Shown: positions 1-8,021 of the stretch, in pieces
Layout of the letters: every line of letters begins with the position of its first letter
Position numbering within the stretch: position 1 is the stretch's first letter
Source: Desulfoarculaceae bacterium
GTDB taxonomy: Bacteria; Desulfobacterota; Desulfobulbia; Desulfobulbales; Desulfocapsaceae
Reading direction: 5' to 3'
Length of the DNA: 64,000 nucleotides
Assembly (NCBI GenBank): GCA_019429465.1
Contig: JAHYIV010000011.1
Location: 1 to 64,000, forward strand
Made by a program: the position numbers and the translations under genes
Notes under the pieces: generated by a model
The model's database searches: none
What the model was told of the DNA's origin: nothing
What the model saw: only the letters and a program-made list of their open reading frames with translations

Positions 1-1122
1 AAGAATACCATATTTGTCGGGCTGGATGTACATAAAGATTCCATTGATATTGCATTGGCCAACGAGGGCCGTGATGGCGATGTCCGGTTTTACGGGACAA
101 TTGACGGAGACCTTGATTCGCTGCACAAGGCGATCCGCAAAATACAGGGAGCAAACCGCGGGGCTGAACTCCGATTTGTCTATGAGGCCGGTCCGTGCGG
201 TTATGAAATATACCGATTTTTGCAGGGCAACGGTTTTGATTGTGTGGTTGTAGCGCCATCAAAGATTCCCCGTAAAAGCGGTGATCGAATAAAGACTGAC
301 CGCCGTGACGCCTTGAACCTGGCCCGTTTACACCGGTCGGGAGAGTTGACGGCGGTGTATGTTCCCGGCGTTGAAGACGAAGCCATGCGCGACTTGACCC
401 GTGGCCGCGAGGATATGGTCAAGGCCCTTCGGGTATCCCGGCAGGTGCTCCAGGGGTTTCTGCTTCGTCACGGCTATCGTTACAGTGGGCGTTCATACTG
501 GAGCAAAGCCCATTGGAACTGGATTGCCGATATAAAGATGGAGCATCGCGCCCAGCAGATCACCCTCCAGGAGTATGTGCATATGGTTCAGGAGCAAGTT
601 GAACGGGTACAGCGGATGACCCAACAAATCCAGGAGTTGATCCCCCAGTGGCGACTCGCGCCGGTTGTTAAAGCCCTTCAGTCTCTGCGCGGCGTCTCTC
701 TGATTGTTGCCGCGACAACTTGCGCCGAACTTGGCGACCTTGCCCGATTTGATACCGCCAAACAGGTGATGGCCTACCTGGGGCTTGTGCCCAGTGAACA
801 TTCAAGCGGTCAAACGATCAGGCGAGGCGGGATCACCAAGACCGGTAACGGACATGTCCGGCGGGTTCTTACAGAGGCCGCTCATGCCTACAGCCATCCA
901 GCCAGGGAAAGCCGAATTCTGACGGCCCGTCTCGAAGGCTTGCCGCCGAAAATCAAGGAGATCGCCTGGAACGCGCAGGTACGGCTTTGTAGCAGGTTCA
1001 AAAAACTTCTGGCACGCGGTAAAAACCGCAATACCGTTGTGACTGCGATCGCCAGGGAGCTTGCCGCCTTTATGTGGGCCATCGCCCAAATAGCAATGCC
1101 GGCGGCAGGACAAAACCAGTAA
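1..1122 (+). CDS. IS110-family transposase, 5' end outside the window
   Basis: The frame is open from base 1. The first visible residues, GLDVHKDSIDIAL, carry the first Asp of the RuvC-like DEDD catalytic domain that opens IS110-family transposases, so only a few N-terminal residues are missing. The C-terminal half holds the Transposase_20 (IS116/IS110/IS902) region: SLRGVSLIVAATTCAELGD at about residue 228, then SSGQTIRRGGITKTGNGHVRR near residue 272, where the family places its catalytic serine. The protein acts in DNA recombination of its own element. About 373 codons are visible, near the usual 330-400. An ATG at 55 is only an internal Met. No terminal inverted repeats are expected for this family and none were seen. 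A long hairpin follows the stop codon. Confidence 0.93.
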   Translation, partial: KNTIFVGLDVHKDSIDIALANEGRDGDVRFYGTIDGDLDSLHKAIRKIQGANRGAELRFVYEAGPCGYEIYRFLQGNGFDCVVVAPSKIPRKSGDRIKTDRRDALNLARLHRSGELTAVYVPGVEDEAMRDLTRGREDMVKALRVSRQVLQGFLLRHGYRYSGRSYWSKAHWNWIADIKMEHRAQQITLQEYVHMVQEQVERVQRMTQQIQELIPQWRLAPVVKALQSLRGVSLIVAATTCAELGDLARFDTAKQVMAYLGLVPSEHSSGQTIRRGGITKTGNGHVRRVLTEAAHAYSHPARESRILTARLEGLPPKIKEIAWNAQVRLCSRFKKLLARGKNRNTVVTAIARELAAFMWAIAQIAMPAAGQNQ

Positions 1123-1154
1123 CCGATAATCAATGTTCATGGTCAAACTGCGTA

Positions 1155-1238
1155 GCAAGAGAGATGAGGGCTGTCAAGGTCAGGCCCTTCGGGTGCTTCA
1201 CTTCGTTACGCAACCTTGACAGACCTCATCTCTCTTGC
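1155..1238. other. Long interrupted hairpin downstream of the transposase
   Basis: GCAAGAGAGATGAG (1155-1168) pairs with CTCATCTCTCTTGC (1225-1238). An inner arm CTGTCAAGGT (1171-1180) pairs with ACCTTGACAG (1213-1222), leaving a loop of about 32 nt. It starts 33 nt after the transposase stop. IS110-family elements are known to encode a structured guide RNA in a non-coding end, and the IS1111 subgroup does so downstream of the gene, so this could belong to the element. It could also be a terminator or a hairpin target site next to the insertion. Confidence 0.6.
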
Positions 1239-1663
1239 TGTACCGGCAATTGCCGATGGCGAAAGGACGCCATTGTTGGCCTCAAGCTCAAGGACTTGTG
1301 GTAACTTAAAATTCAATATTTCCCGTTTTTGATGATAACCATTCAACGATTCTTCATTCCAAGGAGGTATAGAGCTACCAGATACTGTACAACTTTCCAG
1401 ATCAGAGACAGAGACGCGATCACGTTCAGGAGAACCCTCGAAGGCACTATTAGAATAAGGCGTAAGCCGAATTTCCGTTTTTAGAGAGAGGCAGCTCCGC
1501 GATGAAACCATGTCATGCGGTACCCAACCCGCGAATATCAGAGTGATCAAACGTCGCCACAAGATCCCGTCTCTGTTTGTGATCTGGAATGCATACAAAA
1601 CAGCTAAACCTTTAACACAAGGGTAACAGGATAGCTTTTTCCTGTTGACAAGAACAGCCATAT
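1239..1663. other. No gene recognised
   Basis: About 425 bases without a convincing gene. A 151-codon open frame on the minus strand covers most of it, but its product matches no family I recognise, it runs into the hairpin downstream of the transposase, and its composition is unlike the neighbouring genes. I treat the stretch as non-coding. Confidence 0.5.
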
Positions 1664-1742
1664 CAGTGCCTTACAGATTATCTTCTTGTTTTTTTGCCAG
1701 AAAATAATCTGCGAAAGGCACTTATCCCGTTCATCGGGGTTA
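1664..1742 (-). repeat. ~78-bp hairpin repeat, copy A
   Basis: On the minus strand this reads CCCCGATGAACGGG, then GATAAGTGCC, then a long stem built on CAGATTATTTTCTTG and its complement around an A/T loop, ending AAGGCAC. The same unit occurs at 12001, 35533, 45781, 49197 and 55425. This copy has a few stem mismatches. Confidence 0.85.
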
Positions 1743-1807
1743 GCTATTCTTCCGAGAGGAAAAGGGATTATTCTACCCCCATGACAGGGGGGAGAAGGGA
1801 GACAAGG

Positions 1808-1852
1808 AGTCCCAGTGTCGTTCCCGGTCAGTAGGCGGTGGCCGGGAACGAC
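1808..1852 (+). repeat. Divergent copy of the 54-bp palindromic element
   Basis: Contains the element core CCCAGTGTCG (1811-1820), followed by a stem in which GTCGTTCCCGG pairs with CCGGGAACGAC. The stem sequence differs from other copies but sits in the same place relative to the core. It lies just upstream of the double-hairpin element at 1867. Confidence 0.65.
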
Positions 1853-1866
1853 TCAGAAAGGAATGC

Positions 1867-1972
1867 TTAGGAGCCGTTACGAAATAACATGGCCATTTAT
1901 ATCTATTTCGTGACGGCTCCTTATGCCGCTCCGGACACTTAGATGGCCATGTTATTTTTTTACAGCGGCTTA
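1867..1972 (+). repeat. Double-hairpin / inverted-repeat element, intact reference copy
   Basis: The first stem pairs GAGCCGTTACGAAATA with TATTTCGTGACGGCTC. A linker CTTATGCCGC follows, then a second arm. The outer ends are also related as imperfect inverted repeats that meet at AACATGGCCAT and ATGGCCATGTT. The last three bases (1970-1972) are the TAA stop codon of the cytochrome pseudogene on the other strand. This copy shows what the interrupted copies at 11871 and 45742 looked like before insertion. Confidence 0.8.
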
Positions 1973-3005
1973 TTTTACGGTGACGGTTTTCTTTTGTTCG
2001 TTCAGGAGAAATTTCCCCTGGCCTTCCTCTGCTTCGGTCGGATCACCACCGGCCGGCATGTGCCAGAGTTTGACGGTGACATCCATGGACTTGTCTTTAA
2101 CCTCCCGGGTTTTTATCCCGTCCTTTTCCGTATCTTCATACGGAAATTTGATTTCAAAGGTCTCATGTCTCGTCTGTCCGGGCTGAATGCTGGTGTCCCT
2201 GAGCATCCCCGATTTCCGGTGCGGTCCGTAGACCATTTTGTCTCCCTTGCCATAGCCAGGAGATTGTGGCATGTAGATTTTCTGCTCGGCGAATACTTCC
2301 TTACCTTCGGTGGTTTTGGCAGTCACTTCCAGGACCGCTCGGTTTGGACTGGGTCAGCCATCCGGGATGCGGTGGCCGGCCCTGCCCGTGATATCCACCT
2401 TGACGACAGCGGTGGGGATGGAGTCCCCTGCCTTGGGCAGGAAATAATAGCCATGGGCGTCGACGGTCATCTCCACGGCTCGTGATGCCTGGCCAGTAGA
2501 ACGGTATCCGGGCATGAAATGGCCTGCGTTGTCTTGATGCATGTGGCATTCCTGGCAGGTCTGGGAGCCGCCGGAGGGGAGACATAGGCGTGGAGGTAAC
2601 TGCCGTAGAGGGTTGCACACTGGGTCGGTTCAGGCAGGTCAAAATTGGGTTCCAGACCGTGGCATTGGTCACACATGATGGACTCGGTTATGATGGTGCT
2701 CTTCTTACGGGAGGTGAATTTTTTGTCGTCGTGGGGCCCCTCCCCTCGGTCATGCCATAAATAACGTTGGGCTCCACTTCGCCATCCACCCACTTGTGGG
2801 TGATGGCCTTCATGTTATGGCAGACGATGCAGTTGATGCCGACCTTACTGACCTTGGCAATGGCTGCGGCTTTTTTTACATCATCACCCGCCTTCCCGGC
2901 AGCGAGGAAATCCAAGGCTGCCTGGGCGATTTCCTGAGCAACCTCGTCGGTGGCATACTTGAGCTGCGGCAGATGGCACTTGGCGCAACTCATCATATGG
3001 TCCAC
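1970..3005 (-). pseudogene. Multiheme c-type cytochrome, broken by frameshifts and a nonsense codon
   Basis: Three minus-strand pieces in different frames join into one periplasmic multiheme cytochrome. Four CxxCH haem sites are visible: CAKCH and CIVCH in the first piece, CDQCH in the second, CQECH in the third. Frame changes fall near 2735-2745 (in GGGGCCCC) and near 2575-2585. A TGA at 2354-2356 interrupts ..HRIPDG / PSPNRAVLEV.. without changing frame, and a beta-rich C-terminal part continues to 1970. The first piece opens at a GTG (3005) directly at the first haem region, with no signal peptide and an upstream in-frame stop. A good ribosome site (AAAGGAGGTGA) upstream leads into a different frame. 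Haem attachment would need export, so the gene as written is not functional. Sequencing error could explain the frameshifts but not easily the missing leader. The exact cytochrome family is not certain. Confidence 0.8.
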
Positions 3006-3292
3006 TGTGATTCGTCTAGTTCACGGCCGTCACCTCCTTTTCTGCTCTTGGGGTTTTTGTTACCATCCCTGTGAGAGGATGTTGAAGAACGCCTTGAAAA
3101 ATTGTCATTTTGGCCAATCTCTGCATTGTTCAAAAAAAACATATCCTTGGTTTAGTAACTCTATGTCTGCGGTAACTTTTTCTCATACCTTGATCTTGAA
3201 ATCTTGAACCAAAAAACCTGATTTTTCAAGATACCCATGAAAATTTTTTCTGACGTCTTGCCTAAGGATTGGTGGCCTTTATCAATCCAGCC

Positions 3293-5413
3293 TCAGCGGG
3301 GAAAGGCGCCGGCCACGCCGCCGTCGACAGGCAGGGTGGCGCCGGTGGTAGGGGTGAGGCCTGAGGCAAAAAAGACCACAGCATTGCCCACATGGTCGGC
3401 CAGGACCTCGGTCTTGAGAAGATTGCGGTTGCGGTAGTACTCTTTCAGCCCTTCAGGGTCGAGATTGCGGGAGCGCATCCGGTCGGGCCCTACCACATCC
3501 CAGAGCCCGGAGGAGATGCCGTGATCGTCGAAGATGCCGTCGGCGTTGATCATGTTGACCCGGGCGCCGATCTCGGCCAGTTCCAGGGCCGCAATCTTGC
3601 CCAGCTGGTGGGCACCGGCCTTGGAGGCCGAATAGGCGCCAAAGGCGGCTCCCGGGGCAAAGACATTTTTGGAACTGTTGATGATGATCTGGGCGGGAAT
3701 GTGTCCGGTACGCGCCTGGCGTTTGAAGATGGGGATGGCGGCCTTGATCACCTGAAATACCCCCAGCAGGTTGACGTCAAGCACCTTTCTGAATGCTGCT
3801 TCGTCAAGCTCTTCCAGGGTGGCGACATGGGCCAGCCCGGCATTGGGCACCAGGATATCGAGACCGCCGCAGTCAAGGATGATCTGCTGCATCCCCTGGC
3901 GCACCGAGGCGCTGTCGGTCACATCCATGGTGATACCGCTGATCAGGGCCGGATCAAATTCCCGGGCCAGCAGGTCGCAGACCCGTTGCAGGCGCAGGTC
4001 GTCAATATCGGAGAGAAAGACCCTGGCCCCGGCGGCCAGGAGCCTGCGGCCGATGCCGCAGGCAATGGCCCCGCCGCCGCCGGTCACCAGGGCGCTGCGC
4101 CCGGAAAGCGGCAGGGACTGCCCCTTTTTCAGTTTGGCCTGTTCCAGGCTCCAGTACTCCATGTCAAAGATATGTGCTTCTCCCAGCTCCTGATACGGGG
4201 CAATGGCCGCACCGAGCTCCTTGGCCAGCAGGGTATGTTCCCCGATATCGGCGGCCATGCGGGCAGCTTTCTCCGTGACCCCGACGCTGACCAGGCCAAG
4301 TCCCGGAATCAGGATCACCCTTGGTTTCGGGTCAAGGCATGTTCGTCTCACCTGTCTGGCTGTGACCTGGGAATGGAAAGTATCAAGATATCTCTGCTCA
4401 TAGGCGGCCGTGGCTGTAGAGATGGCCTGGGCCGTCTGCTCTTCATCCAGGCTTGCCAAGTCGAGCCAGAGCGGGTAATTCTTGGTGCGGATCACATGAT
4501 CCGGGGTCAGGACGCCGGTGGTGTACAGCGCGCCGGCATCGTCCCTGTCCAGGCAGCGATGGATGGCCTCATTATTGCGGACATGCAGCAGGAAAGGGGG
4601 CCTGTTGCCAGGTACTGCCGGATCAATGGTCAGGGCGCCACGCAACAGGGGCAGGATCATTGCCGGGTCGAGCCTTGCATGCATGCTGGAATCGGTGATG
4701 CTTGCCGGTGTCGTTTTTTTTGCGGGTTGACTGACCTGCAGATATTCTTCCGCCAGGGTGACGTAGTGAATCATGCGACCGTAGGCCGCCTCTGCCTCTT
4801 CAGCGAAGGTGAAGATCCCGTGGTTGCACAGGATAATGGCTTCAATGTCCCGGCGATTCTCCCAGCATTCGGCCAGCGCCTTTGCCAGCGGGAAGCCGGG
4901 CATGATCCAGGGGAGAATAACAATCCTGTCGCCAAGGATACTGTACAGCCGTTGTTCCGGATCAGACATATTGGTCAGGGTGACGATGGCATCGGCATGG
5001 GTATGGTCGATATACCGGTGGGGAAGAAAAGCATGGACCAGGGTCTCAATTGACGGGCTGGGAGCAGTGCTGTCCAGCATGTGGGTCTTGAACTGGTTGA
5101 CCATCTCCTCATCGCTGAGCGAATCCAGGGCGTGCAGGCGGAGCAGGTAAGCCAGATCGAGGGCCGGGAACCCCTGGGGCTCAATGGTCGCCAGATCCCA
5201 GCCGCTGCCTTTGATGTAAAGCACGTCTGTCTGGTCGCCAAGCAGCGTTGTCACCCGGGACTTGACCGAGGTGTTGCCGCCGCCATGCAGGACCAAGGAT
5301 GGTTCCCGGCCGATCAGACGTGAGGTGTACACTCGTAATGCCAGTTCCGGATGATCATGAGGATGGGCGTTGATAAAATTCCGGGCGTCACTGCTGCTGT
5401 ATTGGTTCTTCAT
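3293..5413 (-). CDS. Bifunctional class II aldolase / short-chain dehydrogenase
   Basis: A 706-residue fusion. The N-terminal half (about 20-260) is a class II aldolase/adducin domain, with the phosphate loop HGGGNTSVK near residue 43 and metal-binding histidines in HTHADAI and CNHGIF. The C-terminal part (about 430-706) is a short-chain dehydrogenase with a nucleotide loop TGGGGAIACGIG, NAG, and the catalytic YSASK. It matches the RhaD-type aldolase/alcohol dehydrogenase family, which cleaves a deoxy-ketose 1-phosphate to DHAP and lactaldehyde and reduces or oxidises the aldehyde. The true sugar substrate is not clear, because no isomerase or kinase lies nearby. It is cytoplasmic. ATG 5413 is the first start and gives the full aldolase domain. 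The long plus-strand frame opposite it is a shadow. Confidence 0.88.
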   Translation of the reverse strand: MKNQYSSSDARNFINAHPHDHPELALRVYTSRLIGREPSLVLHGGGNTSVKSRVTTLLGDQTDVLYIKGSGWDLATIEPQGFPALDLAYLLRLHALDSLSDEEMVNQFKTHMLDSTAPSPSIETLVHAFLPHRYIDHTHADAIVTLTNMSDPEQRLYSILGDRIVILPWIMPGFPLAKALAECWENRRDIEAIILCNHGIFTFAEEAEAAYGRMIHYVTLAEEYLQVSQPAKKTTPASITDSSMHARLDPAMILPLLRGALTIDPAVPGNRPPFLLHVRNNEAIHRCLDRDDAGALYTTGVLTPDHVIRTKNYPLWLDLASLDEEQTAQAISTATAAYEQRYLDTFHSQVTARQVRRTCLDPKPRVILIPGLGLVSVGVTEKAARMAADIGEHTLLAKELGAAIAPYQELGEAHIFDMEYWSLEQAKLKKGQSLPLSGRSALVTGGGGAIACGIGRRLLAAGARVFLSDIDDLRLQRVCDLLAREFDPALISGITMDVTDSASVRQGMQQIILDCGGLDILVPNAGLAHVATLEELDEAAFRKVLDVNLLGVFQVIKAAIPIFKRQARTGHIPAQIIINSSKNVFAPGAAFGAYSASKAGAHQLGKIAALELAEIGARVNMINADGIFDDHGISSGLWDVVGPDRMRSRNLDPEGLKEYYRNRNLLKTEVLADHVGNAVVFFASGLTPTTGATLPVDGGVAGAFPR

Positions 5414-5467
5414 TGCTCTTTGTGCCTTGTTGTTGAACTCGTTTTGACTGAGACTGATTCCCCGGAA

Positions 5468-6181
5468 TTATCGATCCAAGGCACTCATCTCCTGCATGAT
5501 AGCCCCGAACAGTCCTTCGTATTGAGGGATGGTCTTATGGAGAATGAGGGGGAGTTGCGAGAGCTCTTGGTCATTAACCACGAGATTAGCGGAAGAGGCA
5601 AGGGCCTGCAGGTCGTACAGGGTGTGAAACTCAGGGCCGATAAGTATGTAAAAGATATAACGACGCTTGTTCATGTTCAGGGCGCACATGAACTGATGAA
5701 AGAGGCTGTTCTCCAGGGCAGGGCCTTCGTAATGCGAGTGGAGGATAACGCTGGCGTAGTTGATAAACTGCATCATTTCTATGGCCTCTTCCGCGGTTTG
5801 GACAAAGGATGGCTGGTAGCCAAGGGCCTCCATGGCCTCGGCTACCAAGCGGCAGTCGGGAGAGTCCGGCATCAGGATGAGCGCCTTGGGGACATCCTCG
5901 ATCCTTGCTTCGCCTTCATCAGGGGAGACCGAGTTCAGGCCGGAGAGATCAGGCGGCGGGGGCGGTGTGACCGGTCGACCCGCGGGCCGCCGCGGTGCAG
6001 GAGGAGCAGCTTTTCCGGAGGAGCTGTCAGGTGCCAGCATGCCGGCATCAAGCAGGATCGGTTTCGCGCACTGAGGACAGGTGAGGCGGAGCGATTTTCC
6101 CGGGCTGAGCTGCCTGAGACCTTCCTCAATCTTGGAATTGAGCTTGAGCTTTGTTTGACAATGGGGGCAGGTTGCGATCAT
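5468..6181 (-). CDS. Zinc-ribbon protein with receiver-like C-terminal domain
   Basis: 237 residues. The N-terminus has CPHC (5-8) and CPQC (about 35-38), the four-Cys zinc ribbon of the MJ0042 type. A Pro/Ala-rich linker (about 55-80) follows. Residues 95-237 resemble a response-regulator fold (KALILMPDSPDCRLVAEAMEALGY at its start, written here only as a description of the beta-alpha opening) but lack a clear phospho-acceptor Asp set. It probably works as a non-phosphorylated receiver-like module. It sits just downstream of the PilT-like gene on the same strand, 154 bases away, so a role in pilus or motility control is possible but only inferred. Confidence 0.65.
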   Translation of the reverse strand: MIATCPHCQTKLKLNSKIEEGLRQLSPGKSLRLTCPQCAKPILLDAGMLAPDSSSGKAAPPAPRRPAGRPVTPPPPPDLSGLNSVSPDEGEARIEDVPKALILMPDSPDCRLVAEAMEALGYQPSFVQTAEEAIEMMQFINYASVILHSHYEGPALENSLFHQFMCALNMNKRRYIFYILIGPEFHTLYDLQALASSANLVVNDQELSQLPLILHKTIPQYEGLFGAIMQEMSALDR

Positions 6182-6335
6182 GATTCTCGTCTCTTTTCCG
6201 GTTGTTTGTTAGGTATGTAGGTGTTCAGGAGCCATTCCGGCCATTCAGGTGGTCATGGTATTCATTGGCTGCGGCTTGGTCCGTAGTCTGCCAGTTCTGC
6301 CCCTCAATACCTGCAGGCTGAACACCCTGGTTTTC

Positions 6336-7508
6336 TTACCAGCGACGATCCAGCTCTTCCTCTTCCATGGCAAGCCCCGAGAGGGTGGAGGTGGCCTCGC
6401 CGCGCGCGGCCTTGAGGGTGTCCAGTTTTCTGGCGACCTCAGTGCGTTGGGTGCAGTAGGACATGGCGGTTTTCTCGGTGATTACGCCCTGGTCGAAGAG
6501 CTCGACGATATGCTGATCAAAGGTGCGCATACCGACTGCCGATCCGGCCTCAATGACCTTGTAGAATGTTTTTTCATCTCCCCGCTCACCGTGCAGGATA
6601 AGATCCTTGATCCGCAGACCAGTGTAGAGGACCTCGATGGCGGCCACCCGTCCTCCTGTGATCTTTGGTAATAATCGCTGGCCGACAACCCAGAGTAAGG
6701 AGTCAACCAGGCGGTGACGGACCTGTGCCTGTTCTTCCTGCTCAAAAAAACCGAGGATACGGTTGATGGCCTGACCGGCGTCGATGGTGTGCAGGGTCGA
6801 GAAGACAAGATGTCCGGTCTCGGCGGCGGCAATGGCTGTTTCCAGGGTTTCCCGGTCGCGCATCTCGCCCACCAGGATGACCTTGGGGGCCTGGCGCAGG
6901 GCCGCGCGGACGCCGGAGGCAAAGGTGTCAAAGTCTTTACCCAGCTCCCGCTGATTGAAAGTGGCCTTGTCGTGGGGGTGAATATATTCAATGGGGTCTT
7001 CCAGGGTGATCACATGCACCGGACGTTCCTGGTTGATCTTGTGCAGCAGGGCGGCAAGCGAGGTGGTCTTGCCGCTGCCGGTGGACCCGGTAAAGAGGAT
7101 AAGCCCGTTTTTTTCGGCGGCGATTTTATGAAAGACCTCGGGAAAGTTCATGTCTTCAATGGTCGGGATGGTGGTTTCCAGTTTCCGCAGGATAACGGAG
7201 TAGCAGCCTTTCTGGGAGAAGATGTTGACCCTGAAACGGGCCTCCTCCCCGAGGGAGTAGGAAAGGTCACAGGAACCGGTGTGCATCAGGTCAGAGAGCA
7301 GTCGTTTGTCGTTGCCGATCAGGTTCAGGGCAAAGACCTCGGTCTGGAAGGGGGTGAGTTTGAGCACCGGCGGCTGCACCTGCACCGGCATGAGCACACC
7401 GGCGGCCTCTACCTGCAATGGCTTGCCTACCGTCAGGTTCAAGTCCGAGATATTGTCATACGATTTGAGCATGGCGGTGATCCAGTAATCGATCTCTGTA
7501 TGTTTCAT
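6336..7508 (-). CDS. PilT/PilU-like type IV pilus retraction ATPase
   Basis: A 390-residue GspE/PilT secretion ATPase that would power pilus retraction at the inner membrane. Visible are Walker A GSTGSGKTTS (141-150), the Asp box ITLEDPIEYIH, Walker B VILVGEMRD and the His box AAETGHLVFSTLHT. The AIRNLIRE motif of canonical PilT is not evident and the C-terminus ends in an acidic tail, which is more like PilU. The frame opens further upstream at 7571, but the ATG at 7508 has GGAGAAG just in front and begins a normal PilT N-terminus (MKHTEIDYWI), so I use it. No other pilus genes are in view. A double-hairpin repeat lies in its upstream region. Confidence 0.88.
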   Translation of the reverse strand: MKHTEIDYWITAMLKSYDNISDLNLTVGKPLQVEAAGVLMPVQVQPPVLKLTPFQTEVFALNLIGNDKRLLSDLMHTGSCDLSYSLGEEARFRVNIFSQKGCYSVILRKLETTIPTIEDMNFPEVFHKIAAEKNGLILFTGSTGSGKTTSLAALLHKINQERPVHVITLEDPIEYIHPHDKATFNQRELGKDFDTFASGVRAALRQAPKVILVGEMRDRETLETAIAAAETGHLVFSTLHTIDAGQAINRILGFFEQEEQAQVRHRLVDSLLWVVGQRLLPKITGGRVAAIEVLYTGLRIKDLILHGERGDEKTFYKVIEAGSAVGMRTFDQHIVELFDQGVITEKTAMSYCTQRTEVARKLDTLKAARGEATSTLSGLAMEEEELDRRW

Positions 7509-7589
7509 GGGCTTCTCCGGAAAAAAGGTGTAATCGTCTTTCTTTTCATAGTATATTGGCACAAAAGTCACAAGAAACTCAATCGTTTT

Positions 7590-7706
7590 TTAGATGCCGT
7601 TATAAAAAGAGCAAAGCTTTTCTTGCTCTTTTTATTTACGGCACCTTATGCCGCATCCAGGAAACAGCAATCCTTACTGCTGTTTCCTGGATGCGGCGTC
7701 TGGCAA
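7590..7706 (+). repeat. Double-hairpin repeat, variable-stem copy 1
   Basis: Two adjacent hairpins joined by CCTTATGCCGC. The first pairs GCCGTTATAAAAAGAGCAA with TTGCTCTTTTTATTTACGGC. The second is a perfect stem of about 20 bp from GCCGCATCC to GGATGCGGC. The conserved parts (GTTAT, TTTACGGC, CTTATGCCGC) match copies at 20965, 29923 and 31440, while the inner stem sequences do not. Confidence 0.85.
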
Positions 7707-7719
7707 GTTACATCTGCTG

Positions 7720-7866
7720 GGAGTCTGTCGGATTATACTGAGTCAGTTTTCTTGACTTTCTGATATTTAAAGAAATATTAGAAATGCTATGCAGGTTGCG
7801 ATTTGTATTATATGACATGATATCAACATGTTATTTTTTTTAAATTCAGATAATCCGACAGGCTCC
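7720..7866. mobile_element. MITE-like element with 17-bp terminal inverted repeats
   Basis: GGAGTCTGTCGGATTAT (7720-7736) is matched in inverted orientation at 7850-7866 with one mismatch. The ~110 bases between are AT-rich and non-coding. The arrangement fits a non-autonomous inverted-repeat element. No target-site duplication was confirmed. Confidence 0.6.
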
Positions 7867-8021
7867 TGGCTTCTGACAAATACTCCGCAAACTGCCGTTA
7901 TGAAATAATTGATACTTTCCTGTTCCTGTCGTAATGATGCTTGATACTGTTTTTGCATGCAGAAAGCACGGGAATGTATATTCCGGCTTATTATTGAATC
8001 CTCTCTCTCAGGTGAAACAAA

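Noticed and set aside
1206-1661. Open frame of 151 codons on the minus strand
   Set aside because: No recognisable family, overlaps the hairpin after the transposase, and composition unlike neighbouring genes.
3392-5053. 553-codon open frame opposite the aldolase/dehydrogenase gene
   Set aside because: Antisense shadow of a high-GC gene with clear motifs on the minus strand. The product resembles no protein family.
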